Source of the DNA: Allochromatium humboldtianum
GTDB taxonomy: Bacteria > Pseudomonadota > Gammaproteobacteria > Chromatiales > Chromatiaceae
NCBI RefSeq assembly: GCF_013385175.1
Contig: NZ_JABZEO010000011.1
Location: 85,037-149,036 of the forward strand
Direction: 5' to 3'
Length of the DNA stretch: 64,000 nucleotides
Shown: in pieces, positions 46,326 through 54,069 of the stretch
Layout of the letters: the number at the start of each line of letters is the position of its first letter
Numbering within the stretch: the stretch's first letter is position 1
Made by a program: the position numbers and the translations under genes
Notes under the pieces: generated by a model
The model's database searches: none
What the model was told of the DNA's origin: nothing
The model's input: only the letters and a program-made list of their open reading frames with translations

Positions 46326-47171
46326 ATGCGTCTACAGATCCGCCCCATGAAGCCCGAAGAGATCGATCTGGCGCTCGACTGGGCCGCCGCCGAGGGCTGG
46401 AATCCAGGCCTCCACGATGCTGTCCCCTTCCATGCCGCCGACCCCGAGGGCTTTCTGATCGGGCGGATCGACACCACACCCGTGGCGATCATCTCAGCGG
46501 TACGCTATGTCGAGTCCTTCGGTTTCATCGGGTTCTATATCGTGCACCCGGACTGGCGCGGCCAGGGCCACGGCTGGGCCATCTGGCAGGCGGCCATGGC
46601 GCGTCTGGCGGGACGCACCATCGGCCTCGACGGGGTGCCGGCGCAACAGGACAACTACCGGCGCTCGGGCTTTGAGCTCGCCTACCGGCAGGTGCGCTAT
46701 CAGGGCCATGGCCTAGCGAGTGGGGTGCCGGCCGATCCCGAGCTGGTGGATCTGCTTCAGGTTCCGCCGGCCGACCTCGCCGCCTGTGACCGTGCCGGCT
46801 TCCCAACGGCGCGCGAGGCGTTTCTGCACGCCTGGATCCGTCAACCCCGGACACGCGCCCTGGGGCTGCTCGATCAGGGACGACTCGTCGGCTATGGCGT
46901 GCGCCGCGCGTGCCGGCAGGGCTTCAAGATCGGCCCGCTCCTGGCCGAGACACCCGCCGGCGCTGAGCGACTCTTCACGGCCCTCCGGGCCGATGTCGCC
47001 CGTGAGGAACCCATGTTCCTCGACATCCCGGCCTGCCATCCGGCCGCCGTCGCGCTCGTCGAACGCCACGGCTGGCAGCCAGTGTTCGAGACCGCGCGCA
47101 TGTATGCCGGTCCGGCGCCGACGCTGGATCCGGCACGAATCTATGGCGTGACCAGTTTCGAGTTGGGCTGA
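46326..47171 (+). CDS. GNAT family N-acetyltransferase
   Basis: The 281-aa protein has a GNAT domain (IRPMKPEEIDLALDWAAAEG; acetyl-CoA loop HPDWRGQGHGWAIWQAAM) and a second, acetyltransferase-like half (MFLDIPACHPAAVALVERHG) typical of the GNAT plus C-terminal 18-like family. Strong GAGGAGA 6 bases before ATG sets the start; the frame reads upstream through the residual ychJ start and should not be used. Substrate unknown. Confidence 0.87.
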   Translation: MRLQIRPMKPEEIDLALDWAAAEGWNPGLHDAVPFHAADPEGFLIGRIDTTPVAIISAVRYVESFGFIGFYIVHPDWRGQGHGWAIWQAAMARLAGRTIGLDGVPAQQDNYRRSGFELAYRQVRYQGHGLASGVPADPELVDLLQVPPADLAACDRAGFPTAREAFLHAWIRQPRTRALGLLDQGRLVGYGVRRACRQGFKIGPLLAETPAGAERLFTALRADVAREEPMFLDIPACHPAAVALVERHGWQPVFETARMYAGPAPTLDPARIYGVTSFELG

Positions 47172-47337
47172 TGGGGAAGCCACCAGGGCATCACCATGAC
47201 CCAGCGATCAGACGGCCCAGTCTCCGGTCCGGTCAACAAGCGCGCCTTTGCACTGCCTCGGCTAGAATGCAACAGAAATCCGTTACGTTCTGGTCAAGGC
47301 CGCACGGTTCGATGTCAACTCCGACGAGGAATCCGTC

Positions 47338-47784
47338 ATGTTCAAGTTCGATGCGATTCGAATCACAGCCATTGCTGCCCTCGGCGCACTGTCGATCCTG
47401 TGGGTATCTGTCGGGGCTGAGTCCTCGCCGCCGACGGGAGCCGCGGCCACGCTGGAGGTCAAGGTGTTGGAGATTCAGCCAACGACGGGCAACGAAGCCC
47501 TCTACCGGATGGAGGTCATCTCGGTGTTGCGCTCCAGCATCCGGGTGAAGCCGGGCGACATCATCCGCGTGCGCTCCCGCCTCACCGGCCCGGAGGCGCC
47601 GGATCAGGGTCTCAAGCCGCGCGGCTGGATCGGAACCGCCGCTCTCAACCCGGACCCACGAGCCACTGGCCCAGAAGCCCGCTTCCAGTTCGTCGGTGCG
47701 GCCAATGGTGACAGCTTCGCAGAGCTTCCGCCCACGCCTCCTTCGGTGCGGTGGATCGAATATCCGCGCGAGGGCACTGAATGA
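47338..47784 (+). CDS. Secreted protein of unknown function
   Basis: The 148-aa protein has a signal peptide (FDAIRITAIAALGALSILWV; cleavage around VGA) and a beta-rich mature domain (ATLEVKVLEIQPTTGNEALY; KPGDIIRVRSRL) that could be an OB-like fold. I do not recognise the family. It overlaps the next gene by 4 bases (ATGA), so the pair is an operon. The 166 bases upstream contain no gene. Confidence 0.65.
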   Translation: MFKFDAIRITAIAALGALSILWVSVGAESSPPTGAAATLEVKVLEIQPTTGNEALYRMEVISVLRSSIRVKPGDIIRVRSRLTGPEAPDQGLKPRGWIGTAALNPDPRATGPEARFQFVGAANGDSFAELPPTPPSVRWIEYPREGTE

Positions 47785-48074
47785 ACACCGAGATCATCGG
47801 ACAATGCTGGAACTGCGGGGCCGATCTGAGCCAATCGGACTACGGACGCGAGGCCGACTGCCTGGCGTGCGGCAAGCCAACCCATGTCTGCCGCAACTGC
47901 TGCCACTACGCCACCGGCCGCCCCAACGATTGCCTGGAACCGCTGGCCGAGCGCGTGCTCGACAAGACGCGCGCCAACTTCTGCGAGCATTTTGAACCCA
48001 GCCTTACTCCAGCGGCAGGAGCCTCCCCGGCCCCGGAAGACTTGGCCAAAGCCGCACAGGATCTGTTCAAGTAG
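47781..48074 (+). CDS. Small cysteine-rich zinc-ribbon protein
   Basis: The 97-aa protein has CWNCGADL, ADCLACGKP, CRNCCHYA and later C residues, arranged as zinc-binding knuckles, then an Ala/Pro-rich helix tail. Function unknown. Translationally coupled to the secreted protein gene. Confidence 0.7.
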   Translation: MNTEIIGQCWNCGADLSQSDYGREADCLACGKPTHVCRNCCHYATGRPNDCLEPLAERVLDKTRANFCEHFEPSLTPAAGASPAPEDLAKAAQDLFK

Positions 48075-48086
48075 CCCAGCATCGGG

Positions 48087-48191
48087 TCAGATGACTCGCC
48101 CCCCCTGCGGCCACGGCCAGCGCCTCTCCAGTTCCACCTGAAGCGCCATGCTCTGGAAGGTGCGAATCAGCACGATCAGCCCCAGCACCAT
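48087..48191 (-). pseudogene. 34-codon mini-ORF, probable gene remnant
   Basis: MVLGLIVLIRTFQSMALQVE continues to LERRWPWPQGGRVI and a stop. A hydrophobic start joined to what looks like a C-terminal tail suggests an internally deleted gene. It lies just after the chemotaxis-receptor remnant and is antisense to the end of the zinc-ribbon gene only at its flank. Confidence 0.35.
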
Positions 48192-48354
48192 TCGATGACG
48201 CTCTGCTCGGACTCCTCGCCATAGCCATGATCGCCTGCTTCTGACGGCTGTAGGTGTAGAGCGTGAAACTCAGGGTGGTGGCCAGATTCATGACCAGCAT
48301 CGCTAACAGCAGCTTGGTCGAGAGGCCGAGACGTTTTCCAGACAGGAGACTCAT
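48192..48354 (-). pseudogene. N-terminal fragment of a chemotaxis-receptor-like membrane gene
   Basis: The frame starts MSLLSGKRLGLSTKLLLAML and continues through NLATTLSFTLYTYSRQKQAI, the first membrane helix and start of a sensor domain as in methyl-accepting chemotaxis proteins. No sensor, HAMP or signalling domain follows. Its ATG overlaps the stop of a 14-codon remnant from repeat copy B (ATGA). Confidence 0.6.
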
Positions 48355-48365
48355 GCCGCGCTCCG

Positions 48366-48458
48366 GTCAGCGGCCGCTGTGGCGAAGCATTCCATGGGCG
48401 TTTCCAGGGTGGTCGAGATCGGAAATCGTGGATGATAGCTCGAAGCGGCGCGTTCTAA
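48366..48458 (-). repeat. Promoter-plus-start repeat, copy B (gene body missing)
   Basis: This aligns without gaps to 43344-43436. The start ATG (48393-48395) reads MECFATAAADRSAA then stops, overlapping the chemotaxis-receptor fragment. The upstream edge coincides with the stop codon of the diguanylate cyclase gene. Confidence 0.85.
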
Positions 48459-49486
48459 AGCGCCTGGACGACACGGTCGCGCCCGTCGAGTTTCGCGCGA
48501 TACAAGGCGGCATCGACCCGCGTGAGCAGCGCTTCGCGCGACTCGCCCACACGATAGCTCGCCACCCCCAGGCTGGCCGTCTGCGGCTGCTCCAGACCTG
48601 GAAAGACATGGGCACGCACCGCCGCACGCAGCTGCTCGGCGCGTTCGACGGCCGCTTCCAGTGTCATACCGGGGCAGATGACGAGAAACTCCTCGCCGCC
48701 CCAGCGGCCCAGCAGATCCGTGGCGCGGATCGTCGCCGACAGGAGACCGGACAATTCGACCAGCACACGATCGCCCTGGAGATGACCGTAGGTGTCGTTG
48801 ATGCGCTTGAAGTGATCGAGATCCAGCAGAATCAGTGAGAGCGGGTAGGCCGCATCCTGAGCCCGTTGGATAGCCGTGTCCAGATACGCATCGATCTTGA
48901 GCCGATTGGACAGGCCCGTGAGTGTGTCGGTCGTGGCGATGCGGGCGATCTCGGTGAGGGCTTGCTGAAGCTCCTGGGTCTTTTTGTTGACGAGGCGTTC
49001 GAGCACCTGATTACGGGCTTCGAGTTCCTTGAGCGGATAGGCTTCGTCCTCGCCATGCGCCTGAGTCGGCAGTGAAAGGTGCATGTGCTCGATCAGCCAG
49101 TCGTTGTCCCGTTGGACAAAGACCAGGCTCAAGCGCAGATGCTGGAAACTGACGGCTTGATCGAGCACCATCGTATGCAGATCGAGTTCAGCGCTGACCA
49201 GCCCAAGATCCGGGGAAACGACCTGAATGTGCGGTGGACGTCGCAGGCGGTAGGTGATGGGATTCGGAGCCTGTTCGATGTCGCGCCGATAGAGCTGTGA
49301 CACCGCGGCGAAAGTCATGGCCGTTTCGTCACGCCCGGTTCCGAACCCCGTGATCGTTGGGCTGAGCCGGGCCAGGGTTCCGGTCAGATCTCGCTGCGTG
49401 AAATACACGTTGAGATAGCACTGGAACGCCTGTTCGATGGCTTCGGTTGCCGTGGCGGTGGTATTCGTGGACGTGATGGGCGACAT
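48455..49486 (-). CDS. SnoaL-like/GGDEF diguanylate cyclase
   Basis: The 343-aa cytosolic protein has an N-terminal SnoaL/NTF2-like domain (about 15-150: IEQAFQCYLNVYFTQRDLTG; LSLVFVQRDNDWLIEHMHLS), a short coiled coil, and a GGDEF domain with GRWGGEEF and an inhibitory RxxD (RATD) five residues upstream. It should produce c-di-GMP. It is the third GGDEF protein in the window. Confidence 0.9.
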   Translation of the reverse strand: MSPITSTNTTATATEAIEQAFQCYLNVYFTQRDLTGTLARLSPTITGFGTGRDETAMTFAAVSQLYRRDIEQAPNPITYRLRRPPHIQVVSPDLGLVSAELDLHTMVLDQAVSFQHLRLSLVFVQRDNDWLIEHMHLSLPTQAHGEDEAYPLKELEARNQVLERLVNKKTQELQQALTEIARIATTDTLTGLSNRLKIDAYLDTAIQRAQDAAYPLSLILLDLDHFKRINDTYGHLQGDRVLVELSGLLSATIRATDLLGRWGGEEFLVICPGMTLEAAVERAEQLRAAVRAHVFPGLEQPQTASLGVASYRVGESREALLTRVDAALYRAKLDGRDRVVQAL

Positions 49487-49528
49487 GGTGTGGGCCTCTC
49501 AACCACCTGAAGATGCGTCGTGCATGCG

Positions 49529-49655
49529 CCTGATCGTGGGCCGATCGATCACCTCGACGACCGACCCGCGAAGCAGGTCAGCCCCGTAGCCGTGGCGAAG
49601 GCTGACGCCCGATGACATGGATGTGGAGCTGGGGCACCAGATTGCCGATCCAGGC
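49529..49655 (-). pseudogene. Joined fragments of the secreted-protein and HIT genes
   Basis: Bases 49529-49603 match 36543-36617 (3' end of the secreted-protein gene and its flank) with a few differences; bases 49604-49655 are identical by eye to 37076-37127 (inside the HIT gene). The roughly 460 bases that separate the two segments in the intact locus are missing. Confidence 0.9.
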
Positions 49656-49662
49656 TACCTCA

Positions 49663-50439
49663 TCACTCGCTGGGGGCCGTCACCGGAAAGTCGAAATAGG
49701 TGTCGGGAAAGGGTTCGTATTTCAGCGTGAAATGCCACCATTCCTCGGGCAGCGGCCGGAAGCCGTGCCGGACCATGACGGCGGTGAGTCGGGCACGATT
49801 GGCCTGCGCGGCGGCTGAAACCTCGGTGTTGTCCGGATGCGAGCGCGGATCCATGCAGTCGAAGCCCGTACCGAAATCGAGGGCGCTGTCCGGATAGCGG
49901 TCGGCGTGCGGGGCCGTGCAGTCGACCAGCGGACGTCCGTCGTCGGGCGTGACGGCGACATCAGCCGACGTCCCGATCGGCTCCAGAACCAGATCCACCG
50001 TGCTGCCGCGCGAATGCCCCGAGCGTTCGGCCACATAGCCCAGGCGGAAGAAGTCGGCCTTGTCGACACGCGGATAGAAGGCGATCTTCATGCGCTGGTC
50101 GGCGACGTCCTGACTCCAGCGCACGAAATGCGCCACGGCGCGGGTCGGGCGGTAGCAGTCGAACACCTTCACCTGTAGCCCCTCCTTGACCACCTCGGTC
50201 TGAACGGCCTGGAGCGCTTCGGCCGTCTGGCGGGTCAGGATACAGGAGGGCGCCAGATAGCCATCGATGGGCTGGCCGATGAAGTTGTAGGCGCCGTGAT
50301 AACGCATGTCCTGCACGATCTCCGGGGCCAGCGTCTGGAGATGGACGAAGCCCTCCGGCAATGGCCCGGCGACGGCTGAAACAGCGACGGCGGTCATCAG
50401 GATCGTCGGCCACAGGCGACAGGTATGGGTCGATGACAT
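49663..50439 (-). CDS. D-alanyl-D-alanine dipeptidase (VanX/DdpX family)
   Basis: The 258-aa protein has a signal peptide (WPTILMTAVAVSAVAG), pointing to the periplasm. The zinc ligands of peptidase M15D are visible: SGHSRGSTVDL (His and Asp) and EEWWHF (Glu and His); Arg in FDCYRPTRAV stabilises the transition state. It would hydrolyse D-Ala-D-Ala in peptidoglycan turnover rather than resistance, since no van ligase is near. The ATG before the signal peptide is used. Confidence 0.9.
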   Translation of the reverse strand: MSSTHTCRLWPTILMTAVAVSAVAGPLPEGFVHLQTLAPEIVQDMRYHGAYNFIGQPIDGYLAPSCILTRQTAEALQAVQTEVVKEGLQVKVFDCYRPTRAVAHFVRWSQDVADQRMKIAFYPRVDKADFFRLGYVAERSGHSRGSTVDLVLEPIGTSADVAVTPDDGRPLVDCTAPHADRYPDSALDFGTGFDCMDPRSHPDNTEVSAAAQANRARLTAVMVRHGFRPLPEEWWHFTLKYEPFPDTYFDFPVTAPSE

Positions 50440-50453
50440 GAGTAAAGTCCCAA

Positions 50454-50555
50454 TCAGGGAGCTGAAGAGCGGCCATGATACCCAGGATCGAGCCGTGCCA
50501 TGGCCCCACGGGATTCCAGCCGGCGGCCCTTGACGCTGTATTCGATCTCGATCAT
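50454..50555 (-). pseudogene. Broken start of a YebG family gene, copy 3
   Basis: The frame starts MIEIEYSVKGRRLESRG, matching the first nine codons of the two intact YebG-like genes, then runs into unrelated sequence and stops after 33 codons. A TATAAT lies about 25 bases upstream on the same strand. Confidence 0.65.
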
Positions 50556-50660
50556 GGTGAGCTTCATTGGATGGCGGGGCGATTATAGCCCCGTCGGCCA
50601 GTCCCGCCGCGCGGCGGTGGGCGGCCCGAGTCCTAAACCGATACCGGAGTCCTGTCGACG

Positions 50661-50813
50661 ATGTCGAACATCCCCACACCGCTGGCACTCATCACGGGCG
50701 GCGCCCAAGGGATCGGTCGCGCTCTGGCTCAGGCGTTCCTGGCCGGATTCATCACCGGCCAGAACCTGATCGTCGATGGCGGGATGACCCGCACCATGAT
50801 CTATGCCGCGTGA
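50661..50813 (+). pseudogene. Internally deleted short-chain dehydrogenase gene
   Basis: The 50-codon frame begins with an SDR Rossmann start (LALITGGAQGIGRALAQ) and goes directly in frame into an SDR C-terminus (FITGQNLIVDGGMTR). The catalytic Ser-Tyr-Lys centre, about 150-200 residues, is missing. A separate SDR centre (GASAYASSKAAVRA) is found at 59075-59152. Confidence 0.85.
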
Positions 50814-51129
50814 AGCCGACATGGTCGTATTCCACTCAACACATCGCCCGAGTCTGGAGGCAGTGCCGGACTGGCCGCTCAGGCCTCACCCTGATCGCAC
50901 GCCGTCTCAGTACCGCTGGATTCACCCTGAAAAGCAGCGTTACTACAGTGTCGCCCTGGTCCGCGACCTGTTCGGCGATTGGACGTTGCTTCAGTGTTGG
51001 GGCGGGATTGGCTCACATCTGGGCGGACAGCGCCTCGTCTGGGTCGAATCGCACGAAGCCGGACTCCAGCAGATCGCCGCGATCGGAAAGCGACGCCGGC
51101 AGCATGGCTATCGGGAGACGCTGGTCTGA
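50803..51129 (+). CDS. Small stand-alone WGR domain protein
   Basis: The 108-aa protein has a WGR-type domain (YYSVALVRDLFGDWTLLQCW, then GGIGSH and an Arg/Gly-rich end). WGR domains bind nucleic acid in PARPs and MolR-like proteins. The first ATG overlaps the SDR remnant; MVVFHSTHRP at 50821 is an alternative. The N-terminal 30 residues are not part of the domain and may derive from fusion with other sequence. Confidence 0.7.
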   Translation: MPREADMVVFHSTHRPSLEAVPDWPLRPHPDRTPSQYRWIHPEKQRYYSVALVRDLFGDWTLLQCWGGIGSHLGGQRLVWVESHEAGLQQIAAIGKRRRQHGYRETLV

Positions 51130-51174
51130 AGGCTGGACAGGCGACAACCCGGCTCAACACAGGAAATCCGAACG

Positions 51175-51252
51175 ATGCAAACGGCCTACACACTCGATGA
51201 TTATCTGGCCCATCATTCATGCCCCGCCGCCCCCTCATCCCGGACCCCATGA
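51175..51252 (+). pseudogene. 25-codon mini-ORF, probable N-terminal remnant
   Basis: MQTAYTLDDYLAHHSCPAAP and five more residues end in an ATGA overlap with the broken ybaK start. The protein start looks genuine but the gene is cut short. Confidence 0.35.
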
Positions 51253-51350
51253 GACCCGCTAAGGAACCCGTCACCCAGGCGGTGGTCGTGCTGGAGCAGC
51301 CAGCGTTGCAGGTGTTCGAGAAGAAGGCGAAGGCGGCGGATGCCGTGTGA
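51249..51350 (+). pseudogene. Broken start of ybaK
   Basis: The first 15 codons (MRPAKEPVTQAVVVL) match the start of the intact ybaK at 39311 (MKPAKEPVTQAVRVL), with near-identical DNA over about 45 bases. The frame then continues into unrelated FEKKAKAADAV and stops. Confidence 0.75.
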
Positions 51351-51419
51351 AGCTTGCCACCGATCGCGGTGCCAATCGGCGATGGACGACGCGCGCCACG
51401 GCACGCGCCGTCGATCGGG

Positions 51420-52016
51420 TCAAAAGACCCTGGTCACAGCGAACGCCGCAAACATGAGGAACAAGAGTCCGCTGATCTGATGCAGCCGATGCAGAGGGAT
51501 GTGTCGCAGCAGGCGGCAGCCGACAAAGACACCGAGCGCCGAGGTCGTCCCCAGCGCCAGGGTCGCGCCGATCCACACGGGAACCGCCGGCAGGGTGCCC
51601 GTCATGCCGGCCACGGCGAGTTGGGTCTTGTCGCCCATCTCGGCCAGGAAGATCATCAGGAAGGTCGTGACGAAGAGACCGTGGCCGCTGAACGTCTTGA
51701 GTTCTTCCGTTTCATCCTGTTCCTCGACACGCAGCGACAGCAGGCCGAACACCGCGAACAGGATCGCGACGAGGGCCGCCAAAACCCGCTCCGGCACCCA
51801 CTGTGCCAGTCCGGCGCCAAAGACGACCGCCAGCCCATTGAGCACCACAAACGCCGCCAGCGCCCCCAAGAAGACCGGCCGGTGACGATGCCGGGCCGCC
51901 AGCGCCATACAGACCAGCTGACTCTTGTCGCCGATCTCCGCCAGAAAGATCAAACCGAATGTCGTCGCCGCTGCCGTCAAGTTGCCCAGCAGCGATGTCG
52001 CGATCAGTGATTCCAT
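51420..52016 (-). CDS. Gdt1/TMEM165 family membrane transporter
   Basis: The 198-aa protein has two homologous three-helix halves, each with the family motif: LAEIGDKSQLVCM and LAEMGDKTQLAVA. Members export Mn2+ or exchange Ca2+/Mn2+ for H+. Many bacterial homologues follow a yybP-ykoY manganese riboswitch; I looked in the 135-base leader and could not convince myself that one is present, although GGAGACC does lie next to the start. Confidence 0.9.
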   Translation of the reverse strand: MESLIATSLLGNLTAAATTFGLIFLAEIGDKSQLVCMALAARHRHRPVFLGALAAFVVLNGLAVVFGAGLAQWVPERVLAALVAILFAVFGLLSLRVEEQDETEELKTFSGHGLFVTTFLMIFLAEMGDKTQLAVAGMTGTLPAVPVWIGATLALGTTSALGVFVGCRLLRHIPLHRLHQISGLLFLMFAAFAVTRVF

Positions 52017-52386
52017 GGACGGTCTCCAGCCATTGCCGGCGAGTGACCGCCACCCTGGGTGAGTGGTCTCCGGGGAGCGCGCGAGGCGCGTCGTACAGAA
52101 CAGCGTAACATGGACGATCCAAAGGGGCCGGGACGATGAACCTTAGGGACAGGACGGAGCGCGCCCAGCCCCAGCCGGACACTCCATCGAGTCCAAGGTC
52201 TTGTCAAGCCACAAGCCGCGCACGCCATGACCGACAGGTCAAGTATGTTGACGCGCGCCCCTTCCATCACGGAAGGGCGACTACTCCCCTCAAGACGCGC
52301 GGCACCTTACGGCAGGCGTGGTAGCCTGTCAAGAACGTCGCCGCCAGCTTCAGTCGTACCGGCTCACCGCCCAGATACTGCTCCAG
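52017..52386. other. Stretch without a recognisable gene
   Basis: It holds the leader of the Gdt1-like gene, then about 230 bases with no convincing coding frame. A minus-strand frame ending LKLAATFLTGYHACRKVPRV could be the tail of a lost gene, but I cannot name it. Confidence 0.4.
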
Positions 52387-52460
52387 GCCGCTGTGGCGAA
52401 GAATTCCATGGGTGTTTCCAGGGTGGTCGGGGTCGGAAATCATGGATGATAGCCCGAAGC
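52387..52460 (-). repeat. Promoter-plus-start repeat, copy C (gene body missing)
   Basis: This is a shorter, more diverged copy of 43344-43436. The core is clear (GCTGTGGCGAAGAATTCCAT; GGATGATAGCCCGAAGC) and the minus-strand ATG (52407-52409) again reads MEFFATAA before leaving the homology. Confidence 0.8.
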
Positions 52461-52499
52461 CGACCCAACCTCGCGCACTGCCTGTCAGGAGATCCGTCA

Positions 52500-52765
52500 T
52501 GCACATCGAGCCGGACGCCCTCGAACGCGCCCGCGCCGCCTGGACCTTGGCACCCGGTGTCTGGCCCGATCGGATGTCAGCATCCGGGTATTGGAAACCG
52601 GCAGTCCGCCGACCGTCTATCTGCCGCCCGACGTCTTTGATGCCTCGCTGTTGCGCCCCTCGCCGCGCCGCACGCGCTTTATGGTTGGTACGCCGATCCG
52701 TTCCTGTTCCATCTGTATTGGGGCTACCGCGACAATGCCTTCCGCTATATTTTCTACCATGCTTG
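52500..52765 (+). pseudogene. Frameshifted fragments, partly DUF427-like
   Basis: A start MHIEPDALERARAAWTLAPG is followed in a different phase by RVLETGSPPTVYLPPDVFDA and SLLRPSPRRT, which resembles the DUF427 motif (LE..HPPTYYLPP). A third phase then reads GWYADPFLFHLYWGYRD. I interpret this as joined remnants of two genes; the second is unidentified. Confidence 0.5.
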
Positions 52766-53833
52766 TCAGTCGACCGTGACTTCCTCGCGTCGCCTCTTGC
52801 TTGAGAGTAAACGTATTAAGCGATTGCAGATCAGAAAATCGATCACTGAGGATAACAGAAAAGACACGACAAAAACGACCCCACTTATCATGATGGAATA
52901 TATGATAATGTTGTCTTTGTATGGCTGGAAATTGATTCGCGCGCCAAGCTCGAACAATACGAGAACGTGGATCAGAAATATTCCATACGTGCCCTTTGAA
53001 ACGAAAATGACAATTTTCTCCATCAGGCTGGGCAACTTGATTTGTAATGATAGAAAAATCAAGCATGCGCTCATCGAAAAGGCATACATATTCAAGCCGC
53101 AATCGAATGGCCTAAGGTTCAGACCAATCAGAGCATGTGCCTGTATGTAAGCTACGAGGCATGTCACCATCCATGACGCCAATAATATCGCGAGTGAAAG
53201 CTGGATGGGGGGCGGTTTAATCCTGACAAGCAGGCCGCCAATCAAAAAATACAGCAACCAAACGTCGATATCAGGAATGGCGATGCCGGTCACGCCGCCG
53301 ATTGAATACAGATTATACGCCTTTATGACCAAAAGCCCCAGGATGACCTTCCAGACCATGCTTGAATCAATGGATTTCAAAAATAGAGACACCAAAGGCG
53401 AAATCAAATAGAGGCCGATGATGCTATAGACAAACCAAAAATGCGGGCCGAGCGCGCTCGGACTATTCAGCCCTGATAGAAACCCCCAGGTCAACGAGAG
53501 TAAATTAGCGTTTGGATCTCTATACCCAAGAATGAAAAAATGCAGGCCGCTAAACACCAAGAAAGGAACTATTATTCTCAATAATCGTTTTTTGTAGAAT
53601 GCATGCAAACTCTCCTGCTCCGAATTCAAAATATACATGCCGCTGATCATGAAAAAGATCGGAAGCCCGCCTCTGACGAACGCCTGCACGAGCAAACCTC
53701 TTATTTCGTCGGCGCGTGCGGCGCCAAGCGTGATGTAGGATTCATATTCCGGTGTCGCATGTATTGCGATGACCATCAAGCAACACAGGATTCTCAGCAC
53801 ATCGATCGAAACATCTCTTTGTTGATTAATCAT
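52766..53833 (-). CDS. Acyltransferase 3 family integral membrane protein
   Basis: The 355-aa protein has about ten membrane helices and the family start RDVSIDVLRILCCLMVIAIH with the catalytic histidine, then GLPIFFMISGMYIL and GPHFWFVYSIIGLYL. Such enzymes O-acetylate or O-acylate surface polysaccharides (OafA/WecH-like). Base composition is much more AT-rich than the neighbours and codon use differs, so recent acquisition is likely. The ATG of MINQQRDV is chosen; the frame extends 65 codons upstream without homology. The 236 bases upstream hold no clear gene. Confidence 0.87.
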   Translation of the reverse strand: MINQQRDVSIDVLRILCCLMVIAIHATPEYESYITLGAARADEIRGLLVQAFVRGGLPIFFMISGMYILNSEQESLHAFYKKRLLRIIVPFLVFSGLHFFILGYRDPNANLLSLTWGFLSGLNSPSALGPHFWFVYSIIGLYLISPLVSLFLKSIDSSMVWKVILGLLVIKAYNLYSIGGVTGIAIPDIDVWLLYFLIGGLLVRIKPPPIQLSLAILLASWMVTCLVAYIQAHALIGLNLRPFDCGLNMYAFSMSACLIFLSLQIKLPSLMEKIVIFVSKGTYGIFLIHVLVLFELGARINFQPYKDNIIIYSIMISGVVFVVSFLLSSVIDFLICNRLIRLLSSKRRREEVTVD

Positions 53834-54069
53834 GTGATCCGAAGCTCTTGATATGATTCCAAACGATCCTCGAACCGAGGTAAAGCACTTGCTTGACACC
53901 TTTGATGAGACTCTGATCCAGCGCCCGGCCGCGTCAGATGACTCACGCTTATAGCCAACCAACATGAAAGGATAAACTGCAAGAAGTAATTGCTGTATGG
54001 TTCTACAAAACAACAGAAGTTTCTGCACATTTTTGCTGGCATTGCCGAGGCGATTTCAGGCCGCTGTAC

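Noticed and set aside
49663..50439. VanX-like dipeptidase considered as a vancomycin-resistance gene
   Set aside because: No vanH, vanA or regulatory genes are nearby, and the protein has a signal peptide, as in periplasmic DdpX-type enzymes.
52017..52150. Possible yybP-ykoY manganese riboswitch ahead of the Gdt1-like gene
   Set aside because: Apart from GGAGACC next to the start I could not place the conserved 5' helix; a covariance-model search would decide.
43344..52460. The 93-bp repeat considered as a CRISPR-like or REP element
   Set aside because: There are only three copies kilobases apart, with no spacer periodicity and no strong palindrome; each contains a protein start, so promoter duplication fits better.
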